DNA from: Platerodrilus igneus
Taxonomy: Eukaryota > Arthropoda > Insecta > Coleoptera > Lycidae
DNA length: 64,000 nt
Reading direction: 5' to 3'
Assembly: GCA_036346225.1 (NCBI GenBank)
Contig: JARFIW010001187.1
Span: 1-64,000 of the forward strand
A model generated the notes under the pieces. That model had not been told where the DNA came from. It worked only from the letters and a program-made list of their open reading frames with translations, and did not search any database. Each line of letters begins with the position of its first letter. The stretch's first letter is position 1. This document shows, one piece after another, positions 36,101 through 46,659 of the stretch. The position numbers and the translations under genes were made by a program.

Positions 36101-39100
36101 ACATATCGCGCACTCACTCCGCATGCGCATCTCGCCCACAGCACCTCCTGCCACGCTAGTCTTGTAACAATACACAATATTATAACAAGACGCATTATAC
36201 CCACACATTACATTTACACAACTTTAACGTCACGGAGTCATTTAAACACACATTTACACAGAGACAGTCCATTTCAGCCAGTCAGTGGTTTTCATTTTAT
36301 TCGCAGCACCAACGATATTCGTTTCATCTCCTTTCAAGTCACTAAAGACTTGCAGTTCGACCGTAATCACGAAGTGCCTCATATTTCCGATTCCGTCGAC
36401 AACCGATCCATCCGTATTCGTGCAGCCCAGACACATCGCAGCTTCACCACCGCATCGTTGTTGATCGACTCTGTCGAGTTGAGGAAACCTTTCTCCACAC
36501 CGCTTGCGTCCACACTTGAACATGCACAGGTCAAGACCGGTTAATCCGATTCCACAGGCATACGTTTCGAACCTCGACGCGTGCACGAACCCGCATTCTT
36601 GTTCTATCGTCATTTTGAACACGTTTTAGAATAACCTTGTCATACGGATTTACATCATCTTCGAAGAACCACATAAAAGAGTCTTCACACGCAACGCAGC
36701 CAGAACCCGGATCTGTCAGTCCATCGACACAATCCTTCCTCATTTTCACACGCTGTCACATCAGCGCAGCATGCAGCAGTCTTCACCATCCTCCATCTTC
36801 CAGTTCCACCACCAGCAGCGCATGGCACACGTCATTGAACGACAGACCAGTCCGGCCTCGACGACAGTTCTCACCCGAATGACTTTTGAATCGTCAGTCA
36901 GATGTGTCAACACCCGTTTATCGAAGATTTCTGTGACATTATCACTCCACCGGAACACCCATTTCCCGCATTTCCCCCATCGGTTTTTAAGACCTTAATA
37001 CCAATTTAGAGACGTTTAACAACAGTTAAATCACAGTATTCTTTATTTTGGTATAAACGCCGTAGAGTTCGCGTAGACTTTTACTGCTGTATGTTGTATT
37101 CTTTTTCATTTATTAATCGAATAAATCGCTCTTTCTGCTTCAAAGAAACTCGGGCATCATCAACTGCTCTTTAGCGATAGCGCAACGTTTAAACGCATGA
37201 ACCATTTCACCCTCGTCGCTAACGTATGATGCAACGCTTTCCTAAGCAGGCATAGACGATCCATCCAACAACTGAGCGCATATTCGGTTTTTCGCCGCCT
37301 TACAGCGCGGCGCAACGTCACGCTAAGACATCCGTGCGTTCCTGTGCCGAAGTGCCATTCCTAAAGCAAACGCAATCCACATTTAATACTTCTGGGACAC
37401 ATTACAAACTGTTGACACATTGTTCTGCCTTGAACTTTCAGGTCATTTAAACCCAAACACTTAAACAGATCAGTCCATTTCTGTACAAAACAAAATCCAT
37501 TATAATTACGCAGCGACAACTATATCATTTTCTTCAACCTGCTTATGACTTGCATCAACCGAATTCCAAGTCACATTGGGATTCGCGCACGATCATATCC
37601 TCGTGCAGCCAACAGCCCATCGCAGCCCGTTCCTTCCGCATGCTGTTCCGTTGATCGACTCGAAAGTAATCTTACTCGACCGTGCTTTAAAACCAAAGTG
37701 GTACACAGACAAAGGTAACCGGTTAATACCGAGTCACAACAAACGTTTGAATTCTAGAAATACCAAACCTGTCATCAGGTCTTCAAATTCGTATTTATAA
37801 CACGTTTTAGAATACTGCATACGATTTTCAATATCACCGAACGAAAGTAATAAAGAGCCTTCAACATCCCATAATTCCGCATCGACTTGTAATTCATCGA
37901 CAAAATTATTTTCCTTCATTCTCAAATACTATTTAAGCAACATCGCTGTATCATGCTACCACTTCGCCATGCATCCTGTAATTTCACAGCACCCCTTTTT
38001 ACTTTCAGCCATAAAGCACCTTTTTACTTTGCATATGACTGTATCAATTAAATTTTCTCTGGCTACCTTTCGCGCGCGGCGACGAATGTTCTAGACACCC
38101 GAATGCACCAAATTGAATTATGTCAGTCTGACAATTTCGATCCCCGTAAATAGAAAACTCGTAAGCATTTATTGACCCGCTCCTTTCAATTCCAACATTT
38201 CAAAGGCAACAGATTTAAACGCTCCGAGCACTTACATATCCTTCTTCGTACAAACAACTATTTTGCACACTGTATATCATCACTTCTGCCACTAGCATTC
38301 GAGCATGTTAACAACAGCAGCCCTTTACGTTGCCGATGAAGCACCATTTCATTTCTATAGGTAGCAGTGCCTTTAGTCATAATTAAATTTTTTCAGTAGC
38401 CTTAACATTGCTCATTTACATCTATCATACCACTTTCGATCAACGAGCCCATACACGCCACGCTTTCGACCAACGCAATCGTCACACAACGACGTACTTC
38501 ATATTCGTAAAGCAAATCGTATCGCCATCGACGAACGATGTTTCGAGTCACAATTCACCATGCATTGCCAGTCTAAGCATATTCACCCGAAACACATTTC
38601 AACCAATTACATATCGCATGGTCATTTCATACACCATCTGTGCACGTATCAACAATTTCTTATCTACACGCATCTGTTACATCCCACAAAGATAGAATCG
38701 ACTCGTTCATATCGAGTTCATCCACAGTTCACCAGTCCACGTTGCCCATTTCAGGACACCGATCTTTCCGACATACACTTTCTTTGCAGCGCCCAGACGG
38801 AGTTCAACACGCGCCGAACTAGATACTCGCACCACATTTCAGATAAACATTTGTCAGCGCCACTCGGCGATCGCAATTTTAACCACACAGCCCAGCTGCG
38901 TGAGTCACCGTCAGCTGCCGCTCGACACAATCCAACCCACCATGCCACATATCGTCAACAAGCCACGGCTCATTTCACCGAGCAACGCACACGACGCCAC
39001 CTTGTCACGAATACCATGACACCACCTTCCACGCACAGATGAGACGTCGAGATTGATACAGCACCAAGACGCACGACATCCGAAGCAATGTTATGACAGC

Positions 39101-39220
39101 CACAGGCGACAGCCTCCACGACACCAGCGACCACATGACATCATCGACGACACATGACCATGCCCATCATCGACTCAACAGCTCATTTCACAAACATAAT
39201 ACACGTTAATTCACCAGGAT
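33150..39220. repeat. Six-kilobase C-rich, G-poor strand-asymmetric tract
   Basis: The plus strand is strongly C over G throughout: hand counts give 25 C to 8 G at 36781-36840 and 18 C to 5 G at 38581-38640. Long open frames on the plus strand (for example 35993-36544 and 38560-39042) are rich in His, Thr, Ser and Pro and look like by-products of composition. Parts align in inverted orientation with the repeat array at 45730-46640: 34666-34813 strongly, and 33285-33370 and 33590-33660 more weakly (CGAGATAAACTATC, GCCCGAATC, ATCCCCAGTACCCTGATTT). I interpret it as a diverged inverted array related to that repeat. No gene is recognised in it. Confidence 0.65.
34666..34813 (-). repeat. Inverted repeat arm, left (pairs with 46202-46361)
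   Basis: This segment is the near-exact reverse complement of 46202-46361, with CGGACCACGCCCTGCAAAGT, CTAATTTTGCTATTTGCTCT and CGAGATAAACCTATCTTGTT shared. Only small gaps separate the two over about 150 bases. Confidence 0.92.
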
Positions 39221-39224
39221 CAGG

Positions 39225-39258
39225 ATAGGTTAGCCGCCGCGGCGCCGACCCAACCTAT
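39225..39258. repeat. GC-rich palindrome at the tract boundary
   Basis: ATAGGTT and AACCTAT flank a GCCGCCGCGGCGCC core. The palindrome stands where the G-poor tract stops and ordinary AT-rich sequence resumes. Confidence 0.6.
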
Positions 39259-39365
39259 TAATTTTTCCTTTTATCTAACCTAGGTCCACACTGTTTTTTA
39301 ATGGAAAACTCATTAAAATGCAATTAGTGCTTAATGGGTTTTAATGAGAAAACTCATTTAAAACG

Positions 39366-39478
39366 TCATATGTACGGTCATATGGTCATGTGGTCACTTC
39401 AAATGGTCAAAGGCTGTGGTCAATGGTCATGTGGTCATATGGATTCTGTCATGGTCATATGGACATGTGGTCATGTGG
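39366..39478 (+). repeat. Short tandem GGTCATRTG-type repeats
   Basis: About ten irregular copies of GGTCATATG or GGTCATGTG, followed at 39478-39512 by two copies of a CAATTTCAAACTA-type unit. Together they lie just upstream of the initiator-like pseudogene. Confidence 0.75.
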
Positions 39479-39684
39479 GGTAATTTCAAACTATGGGGCA
39501 ATTTCAAACTAACTTAACATCCTAATATATCCGGATATATGTCGATGCGCATCCCTGTCGGCTTAGGTTGGATAACAACATATTCGACTATCTTCGGCAA
39601 TATACGTCCTCACTCTGTAGAATACGTAAGAGAACAATTTTTCGTATTCAATTTAGTATTCGATAGTAGCTTAGAACGGTAAAC

Positions 39685-42045
39685 ATGAGCGTCTCCAAGG
39701 TGATTAACGTTTCTCAACTTCTTGGGAATAAAGTGAAACCGACAAATGAGCGATTTGGATTATGGCTGTTGACAGAAAATATGTGCAACAATAATCTGGT
39801 AAACAGATATTGGTAATATTTGTTATGTCGAAGGCGAACAGATGCTGACTGGTGGACTCACACACACCAATTACAGAACCATTTTGTGACAATATAATGT
39901 TGGTTAAAATTTGCGACCTTTCTGACACCGAACAAGCATCTGCAAACAAAAGGATGTTTATCCTAAAAAGAAATTTGTGGTGCATTTAACAGCTATCTAC
40001 GAAGAAAGTTCAACCTGATTTGTTTCCGCTAGGCATGGTGTTAAAGCTAAGCTTCCGTTTTCTGGAAAGCACTAACAAGATGGGCCAGAGAGTAAAAGAA
40101 ATTATCGGAAAAGAAGACCTCGAATGCATTAATAAAAATTCCAAAATCCTATATGTGTTCCATACAAAGTGGAACTAGCAGATGTTAAGTTGGAAACTTT
40201 ATTGGAGGAACTACCAGATATATTAGACGAAGTCGAAAAAGATTATTTCTATCTTTTGACATGGATGTAACCCAAGATTTTGCAGGCATATTTAGCAAGA
40301 TGGAGATGTGTAATTATTTAACTACAAAGCATAACTTTGCTATAAGGGAGAATACGAAGAAAAGTGTAATATTATAGTTGACAACGATAAAACTGCGGGA
40401 TTGATTGTTTAACATGGCTAACAACCAATGCAAGAATTAAGATTTACAACAAATTTGTGTGCAGATAACAAGTCCTGGTGTTAATAAACAACTTGGCAAT
40501 CATATACTAGATTTTTACGTTGTCCAGATGTACGTTTAAGGGAAACATTTGCGTCTACTTTGGCCAAAGAACATGGTATTACGCGATTGGAAGCGACAAT
40601 ATACAACTGTGCAATTGGAAGCTATGTGGGGAACGGGTGTATAAACCCTTAAAAGACTGTTTAACCTTATTGGAAGATAGTGTTATACTTCCTAAAGGCG
40701 CCAATGTACTCGGTACCACTTGCCAAAATGTGGAGTAAGCTATCGGACAAGCTACAAAATAGCTGCTGTTTAGTGAATAATAACCTGCTACAGTACGTGT
40801 ATTGGGGAATGGAATACAAAGAAATTGACGGGCTTAAATTAAGTTGTCCGAAAACCAAAAGAAAGGGAAACATTGATAAAGTATGTGCTTTCGGCTTTTA
40901 GTTTTAACTATTTACCCGTAAATTATTTGGAGATAGTAGAGGAGCAAGACAGCCAAGATAAAATAAAATCTTACACAAGTGCTACATTAAAGCAGGTAGT
41001 ACATATTTTACACAATCTGCAACACATATTCTACAATTCCAAAAGAAATAGTCATTTCGGAATTGGGATTGATAAATACACCTAACATTCGTCCAGAGGT
41101 TGTACGACAACGCACAAATATTGGTAGTAAACTCTATCCGTTTACGCTAAAGGAAATTGCCCCATTATGTATGCCATACGCTGTAAGTGGAAGGAAAAGA
41201 CAACTGGAATTAGAGGAAATGGATGCAAAAGGCGAAAATTGACTACATGGAAAACACTGCGACAATACGCGAACAATACAAAGATGTGTTAGACAAAGAA
41301 CATCTTATTAGAGAAAATGAGGAAGAATTAAAAGATTATTTTATGTGTCGATGGACTGACTTAGATACATCCGGTTGTACAAGCTGTATGCATTTGCGGT
41401 TAGTAAGAAAGACTCTTTAGTTATGTAGGTGTTCTTGCAGAAAAGGATGGTACTAAATCCGTATACTTTTTAAAAGGTTATTCTAAAACGTATTTATCAA
41501 AATGGCAGATAACAAAGACGAACTAAGGAATGCGGGTTTCGTAACCTTGGCGTACACCACACGCAAAGGGGTTCCGCTAAACATTGTATATTTACCTAGT
41601 AAAGAACCTTTCGGATCATTTAAAACCGAGGGTCTTACAACCTATAACAACCATATATTCCCAAAAGTGGTGGACATGCAACTACGCAACAGTGTGTGGG
41701 AGAAAAGGATTTCTCCAATACCGACAAGAAGAAGTCGATCAAGCTAACAAGATACGTATGCAGGATATAGTGGGAAAGCTGCGATTAAAAGATTGTCACA
41801 AGCTGCAAGAATTACACGAAGGAATGGATCTGGTTGTCGGCGGAATCAAAGACTTTAAATATAGAGGCAAACTTCGGTACATTTTACAATTCGAAAACCT
41901 AGACGGTCTTTATGTATCAAACTATTGGTTAGAAAAGGAGATAGAAGACTTGGGTGTCGATTTAAATTTTAAGCTGCGAATAAAATTAGATAAAATTAAA
42001 ACCACTGCAAACAAACATAAAGAAAGGACTGTCTTCTGTGTATAA
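39685..42045 (+). pseudogene. Initiator-like protein of a virus-like element (many frameshifts)
   Basis: A start codon at 39685 begins MSVSKVINVSQLLGNKVKPT. The reading then passes through successive frames with breaks every 50-250 bases to a stop at 42045. Recognisable stretches are FDMDVTQDFAGIFSKMEMCN (about 40256), RIKIYNKFVC (about 40435), ITSPGVNKQLGNH, GITRLEATIYN (about 40575), CCLVNNNLLQYVYWG (about 40765), a charged coiled-coil-like part (41223-41345) and KTEGLTTYN (41622). The pairing of an R-x-Y-N-K box with a later R-L-E box resembles rolling-circle replication initiators; this is a weak inference, and no HUH or catalytic tyrosine was identified with certainty. AATAAA follows at about 42121. 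The protein would have been about 780 residues. Confidence 0.5.
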
Positions 42046-42206
42046 CTTTGTATTAAAATTAAGTTTAAATGACTCCATGTTTGGCATTAAATATTTTTAA
42101 ATTTGTTATGTATAATGTCAGAATAAACATTTTATAATAGTATATAACATTGTTCTTTATTTATAAAAGGCTGTGACGTTACCCGAAATAGCATCGCACA
42201 GAAAGG

Positions 42207-42280
42207 GGTGCGCATGGGCAGGGTGCGTACGCGCAGGGTGCGCATGGGCAGGGGTGTGCATGCGCAGGAGTGCTCATGGG
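42207..42280 (+). repeat. GC-rich tandem repeat, 15-16 bp unit
   Basis: About five copies of GGTGCGCATGGGCAG with variants (GTACGCGCAG, TGCATGCGCAG). It lies right after the initiator-like pseudogene and contrasts with the AT-rich surroundings. Confidence 0.8.
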
Positions 42281-42767
42281 CTGATGTGTCTGGGCGTACA
42301 CGAGGAAGCGGATGTTAACAGTCACCAAGCATCCAATTCTTTATTTGATGGTATCGAGTACTTGCTGCGTATGTATCCGGAGTAAAAATACGATTTGTAC
42401 ACGCAGCTTAATTAATAAAATTAGTTTATCGAGGGAAGATGACAAAAGGTACATCATTCCTAATAGTACAACAATCTACGCATGGGGGCGTAAAGATATA
42501 AGATAGTTGTTTATATTTGTAAGGATTTTGTAAATCTATTGTATATATTAGTTTTAAGATTCCATAATTTTAAGTTCTTCTCCACCTTCCAAATCCTTCC
42601 GGCTTCTATCCTGGTTGACAGAGTATACGTGTTATCTCCACGTGGTATTCGCGGACACGGCGGTTTTAGATTTCGGGAGATGGTTGGCTAAGGCATATGT
42701 CTTGGGTAGCGAAAAGGTTTTAAAATGGTGTTAAATAAAGATGAGCAAAATTAGTGATTTGGGTCTT

Positions 42768-42860
42768 TAAAACGCATAACTTTGTATGGGTGGTCCTATT
42801 TAAAATCTATTTACAGATTTGGGGTCCCTAGAAAATTTAATATTAGTTGATACATAGCAA
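42768..42860 (+). repeat. Isolated copy of the 300-bp repeat
   Basis: The words GCATAACTTTGTATGGGTGG, TCTATTTACAGATT and AAATTTAATATTA match the start and end of units at 45730-46640. It is truncated and separated from the array by the cassette. Confidence 0.6.
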
Positions 42861-42936
42861 AATATATTTATCTTAAAAGAGTGACTACCCTGCGTATAAT
42901 AAATATAATATAACACTTGTCAACAAAAAGTTGTAG

Positions 42937-43158
42937 GAAATTAAAGACGTATTTAATGGGGGTCCAGTATTAGAATTTGTTGGTAGTAATGTTAAGTCCT
43001 ACTGTATTGTAGGCGAGAAAGATACGATTAAAAGATTAAAGGGTCTCACGAATTGTAGTTATAAAACCGAGGGTCTTACAACCTATAACGAGCATATACC
43101 TCCAAAAGGAATGGGCATGCAACTACGCAGCAGTGCGTGGAGAATAAGAATTCTCTAA
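42937..43158 (+). pseudogene. Family-B-polymerase-like C-terminal fragment
   Basis: A 73-codon frame without ATG reads GGPVLEFVGSNVKSYCIVGE, then KDTIKRLKGL and KTEGLTTYNEH to a stop at 43158. The LEFVG-x3-K-x-Y ... K-x2-KG pattern is like the C-terminal part of Polinton-type family B DNA polymerases in arthropods (from memory). Its end (43062-43158) is homologous to 41622-41724 in the preceding pseudogene, so the two genes share a C-terminal module or a local duplication occurred. Confidence 0.4.
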
Positions 43159-43514
43159 TAAGAAATTAAAGTTTCCATGTACGTAGCACCAGTCATTGGG
43201 TAACTGGTAGAAATGTGGAACCTATAAAGACGATTATTAATTATGGTTTAGAAAATAGTAGTTTTCGTGGACTAAATAAAATAGCTTAGACTGGTTAATG
43301 TATATGTACATATTCTCGTACATATCCACAAACATCTGTTTACGTCCGCAATGGTGATACCGGTAGTTTTGTTTAACAAATAGTAGGAAAGATACGTCAG
43401 GTGTTAGTGCGGAAGCCCATAGGATTCAAAAAGAACGGTGCGGCGGGATGTATGGTGGTCTCCGTTAGAATAATCGAAAGTGGTTAATCAATTGAATTAG
43501 ATGTTTAAATAAGC

Positions 43515-43736
43515 AAAAGTGAAAAGGCCTACATAAACAAAATTTAATTATTCGACAAAAAGTGCGCGATGTGCTACACTTATAAAGAAAGTATGGAATG
43601 GTGCTTTGCATCGGTCCTACCTAGTAAAAAAGGGCGACTGACTTTTCAAGCAACTACAAGAATAGCAGTAGCGCAGAGAAGGGTATGCATGTATTATACA
43701 GTTGCTCAAAATATGTTAGTTTACGCGTAGCTCGGA
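43515..43736 (+). repeat. Local duplication, copy 1
   Basis: This segment and 43983-44210 share GCAAAATTTAATTAT-like, GTATGGAATGGTGCTTTGCA, AATAGCAGTAGCGC and GCATGTATTATACAG words in order. Frames are open in different registers, so a common product is not certain. Confidence 0.8.
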
Positions 43737-43893
43737 TGTGTAATTGATCACGACTTAAAGATCCCTCGGAGGTTTAAAAATTCTCAGCCCATTGTCGTTT
43801 GAAAAATGTTTGGAAATTATCAGAACAGGAGCGGGTCGAAGTATAATGGATGATTGACCGAGTTTTTTCTACCTTTTACGAGGGAATCGGAAA

Positions 43894-44220
43894 TTGATAG
43901 ACATCGAGCATCTATTTCTCTATTTGGACGATATCGAGTACTTACCGGTTCTAGAAATCATTACGTGCGGCCGAGCCGCTATGCGAAAGTGTAAAAGCCT
44001 ACAGAAGCAAAATTTAATTATCATACGAAAAAGCGCGCGATGTGTTATAGAAAGTATGGAATGGTGCTTTGCATCGGTCCTAACAGTAAAAAGGAGAGTG
44101 ACTTTTTCTAGCAATTACAAGAATAGCAGTAGCGCGGCGAAGGGGTATGCATGTATTATACAGCGCATTGTTGCTATAAAATATGTTAGTTTACGAGAAG
44201 CTCGAACGTGCACAAATTAA
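43894..44220 (+). pseudogene. Open frame spanning the second duplicate, product not recognised
   Basis: A 108-codon frame begins MIDIEHLFLYLDDIEYLPVL. Its beginning resembles 42335-42390 (LFDGIEYLL), so at least this motif occurs twice. The remainder covers the local duplicate (ESMEWCFASVL, KGYACIIQRI). The homologous duplicate at 43515-43736 does not keep the same frame. It is probably a decayed gene of the virus-like element; no domain is recognised. Confidence 0.3.
43983..44210 (+). repeat. Local duplication, copy 2
   Basis: About 85% similar by eye to 43515-43736 with small insertions, 470 bases downstream in the same orientation. Confidence 0.8.
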
Positions 44221-44518
44221 ATTTTAATCTATAATTAACCACAGTCGGTAAAATGGGAAATTAATGGGTAATTTTAATAGTGCTAAGCATATACTTTCGC
44301 TTGGTGATTCATTTGGAAAATATTCAAGCCTACCATTTCCTAAAGTATGACGTAGAAGTTATTTAAAATTAAATTGTTGTAAGTATCCTGTAGACAACAA
44401 GTTGGTATTTTCTTAGTAATGGTTTAAAGTGTTTTTGGTTATAGTAGCACTGCATCTTCTACAGCACGACTTGCACACAATTTGTGTGCGTGTGCTACCA
44501 CCCTTTTGGATTTTTAAT

Positions 44519-44719
44519 ATGCACGCGATCCGTATAACATGGAAGACGTTTTCGATGCTTCTACTAACGGTATTCGCAGCATGGACAAAAGCGAAACCGG
44601 GCGCATGCATTGGCGCTAAATGTATTGGACGAGCAGCGAGGATTATGACGTCATTTAGTTCCTCGCTGAATCCTCAACTTCGTTCGGTATCTTCGAAACC
44701 TTCGGTTTGCATTCTATAG
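44519..44719 (+). CDS. Small signal-peptide-like ORF upstream of the zinc-finger gene, copy 2
   Basis: The 66-codon frame starts MHAIRITWKTFSMLLLTVFA, a basic N-terminus followed by a hydrophobic core and an AWTKAKPGA region that resembles a signal-peptidase site. The rest holds two cysteines (ACIGAKC), then a Ser/Arg-rich tail ending VCIL. The stop TAG overlaps the approach to the next TATA element (CTATAGGGTACATAAAG). The start context and the first 25 codons are conserved in copy 1 (8969). A small secreted or membrane protein is possible; a non-coding explanation cannot be excluded. Confidence 0.45.
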   Translation: MHAIRITWKTFSMLLLTVFAAWTKAKPGACIGAKCIGRAARIMTSFSSSLNPQLRSVSSKPSVCIL

Positions 44720-44721
44720 GG

Positions 44722-44730
44722 TACATAAAG
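44722..44730 (+). promoter_or_regulatory. TATA-like element of zinc-finger gene, copy 2
   Basis: TACATAAAG stands where copy 1 has TATATAAAG, followed by the conserved AGAGTAAACTCTTTAGT segment, 92 bases before the ATG. Confidence 0.5.
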
Positions 44731-44813
44731 CAGGTGCGCAAGAGTAAACTCTTTAGTTATGTTAGTTCGCTTACAAGTCAAGTCTTATAGTGCGGATTTT
44801 GTTTTGTACTAAA

Positions 44814-45570
44814 ATGGTATCTGCAAACGTTTTTAAGTGCAACTTTGCGGTGCTTCCTATACCTGGAAAATGCTCAAACGGCACCAGAACAAATGTCGTG
44901 GTGCAACATCGTCCGGTTGCCGTCCGCAGCAAAGTACTTAAACTGTGGGACTTGCGGTTTGTTTTACGAGAATGGACAACTTACTGCGACACAAGGAAAA
45001 CAGCACGGTATGTCATTAAGCCGTAAACGTTCAGCTCCGCCAGCTGTTAAAGGACTTGTACGAAACAACCACGAATTATGTGTAAAGTATGCGATTTCGA
45101 AATGGAAAGAATACATATGCCGCACATTTAAGAAGCAACAGACATAAAATGCATCAGTTACCGCTACTAGCGACGATGGTGTAGAAATGGTTAGCACTGC
45201 GTTTAACAACCTGTATGGCTAGCTATCGCATAAAGAACGCCAGTGTCGACGATGGAGTGCCCGAGTTTCTTTGGAAGCAGAAAGAGCGATTTATTCGATT
45301 AATAAATGAAAAAGAATACAACATACAGCAGTAAAAGTCTACTGCGAACTCTACGGCGTTTACACCAAAATGGAGGAAGAGACTACCGATGTGAAACTTT
45401 AACACAAAAATGTTGTTATAACGTCTTCTAGTAATCTGGAAAATATGTACGAGGTCTTAAGCGAAACCATGCGAACAAAATCAGAGGAATTTGAAACATG
45501 CGGGTCCGGATGGTCTTTGGAAAAGGTGCTCTATTTAGAAATAAATATTAATAAGTATGACCCGATATGA
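44814..45570 (+). pseudogene. Zinc-finger protein of a virus-like element, copy 2 (decayed)
   Basis: The ATG at 44814 has the same context as copy 1. The first finger is destroyed by an indel after VSANVFKC, a second unit retains LNCGTC, and SLSRKRSAPPAV is conserved exactly with copy 1. Frames change at about 44850, 45045, 45160 and 45400, yet the terminus LEININKYDP and the stop (45570) are at the same place as in copy 1. Conservation of both start and stop in two independently decayed copies shows that the gene ended there when active. DNA binding is inferred from the fingers. Confidence 0.6.
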
Positions 45571-45729
45571 CAAGTTCTAGGTTAAAATAAAAATTGTGAA
45601 TATATATTTAGAAATGTGGTTTACAAATTTAAACTGTATTAGTAAAATTGTTTGTAATAAAAAGTTTTAAGAATGGTTTTAGATTTTCTTTATGTATAAG
45701 CCGCAGGAAATTTATAATTTAAAGGGTGT

Positions 45730-46640
45730 GTAAAATGGTAAGGGTCGTTCGATTTTAAATCTATTTACAGATTCGGATTTTACATAAAATTCTAGACTAA
45801 CAAGATGCATCGCATGTATAAAGAAAATTTATAAGACGCTCAAAATCGCTGCTGCAAAAATCTTAAATGGGGTAGCTCCTTGGGGATGGTGCTAGTGAAA
45901 ATTTAAAGAGATTGGGTAGCTAAAAATTTAATATTAATTGATACCAAACAAGGTATTTATCTCGTGGGTGGAAATGTGAGAAAGATTTATCTCGAGAGGG
46001 TATATGGAATTTAGGTGGTATTTAAATCTGTTGAGATTGATTCTACAAAATTCTAGACTAATTTAATGTTTCGCATGTAAAAAAGTTTATAGGACGGTCG
46101 GAAATCGCAACGGTAAGAAATCTTAAAATCAGGGTAGCTCTGGGGATGATGCAATCTAAAAATTTTAGAGATTCGGGTAGCTGAGAAAATTCTAATATTA
46201 AATTGATACCAAACAAGATAGGTTTATCTCGAAAGATGCATTGGTTATACGAAGAAAACTATTTGTTAGGTTTGCTTATTAGAGCAAATAGCAAAATTAG
46301 AAGATGTCGAGGACTTTAAAGGGGTATAACTTTGCAGGGCGTGGTCCGATTTCAAATCTGTTTACAGATTCGGATTCTACATAAAATTTTAGACTAATCT
46401 AGATGTATCGCATGTACTAAAAGAATTTATAAGAACGCGTCTAAAAGTTGCTACAGGTAAGAAATCTTAAAATGGGGTAGCTCTCTGGGGATGATGCAAT
46501 CTAAAAATTCCTAGAGATTCGGGTAGTGACTAATGAAAATTTAATATTAATTTGTATACCAAACTAAGATAGGTTTAGGTACTCGTGGGTGGAAATGTGG
46601 AGAAAGATTTATCTCGTACGAGTGGAATTTAGAATGACGG
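45730..46640 (+). repeat. G-rich array of about 300-bp repeats
   Basis: Three diverged units begin at about 45751, 46021 and 46349. Each has TTTAAATCTG with a small AATCTGT/ACAGATT palindrome, CTAGACTAA, a GCATCGCATGT-like word, GGGGTAGCTC, GGGGATGATGCAATCTAAAA, AGATTCGGGTAG and GATACCAAACAAGATA. The plus strand is G over C (14 G to 5 C at 46141-46200 by hand count). Parts recur inverted in the 33-39 kb tract. Confidence 0.85.
46202..46361 (+). repeat. Inverted repeat arm, right (pairs with 34666-34813)
   Basis: This is the reverse-complement partner of 34666-34813 over about 150 bases, lying across the junction of the second and third array units. Confidence 0.92.
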
Positions 46641-46659
46641 GTGTGATGTAATCAAAATG

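Larger units (their letters stand above)
44215..45690 (+). repeat. Virus-like cassette, copy 2 (homologous to 8462-10220)
   Basis: It holds the same order as copy 1: upstream block, small ORF (44519-44719), TATA element, zinc-finger gene ending LEININKYDP, AT-rich 3' flank. The coding part is more decayed than copy 1. It is followed by the G-rich 300-bp repeat array, which copy 1 lacks apart from a short end. Confidence 0.8.

Noticed and set aside
35993..36544. 183-codon open frame, and 38560-39042 (160 codons), as host genes
   Set aside because: Both are rich in His, Ser, Thr and Pro as expected from G-poor DNA, have overlapping open frames on the other strand and no recognisable motif.
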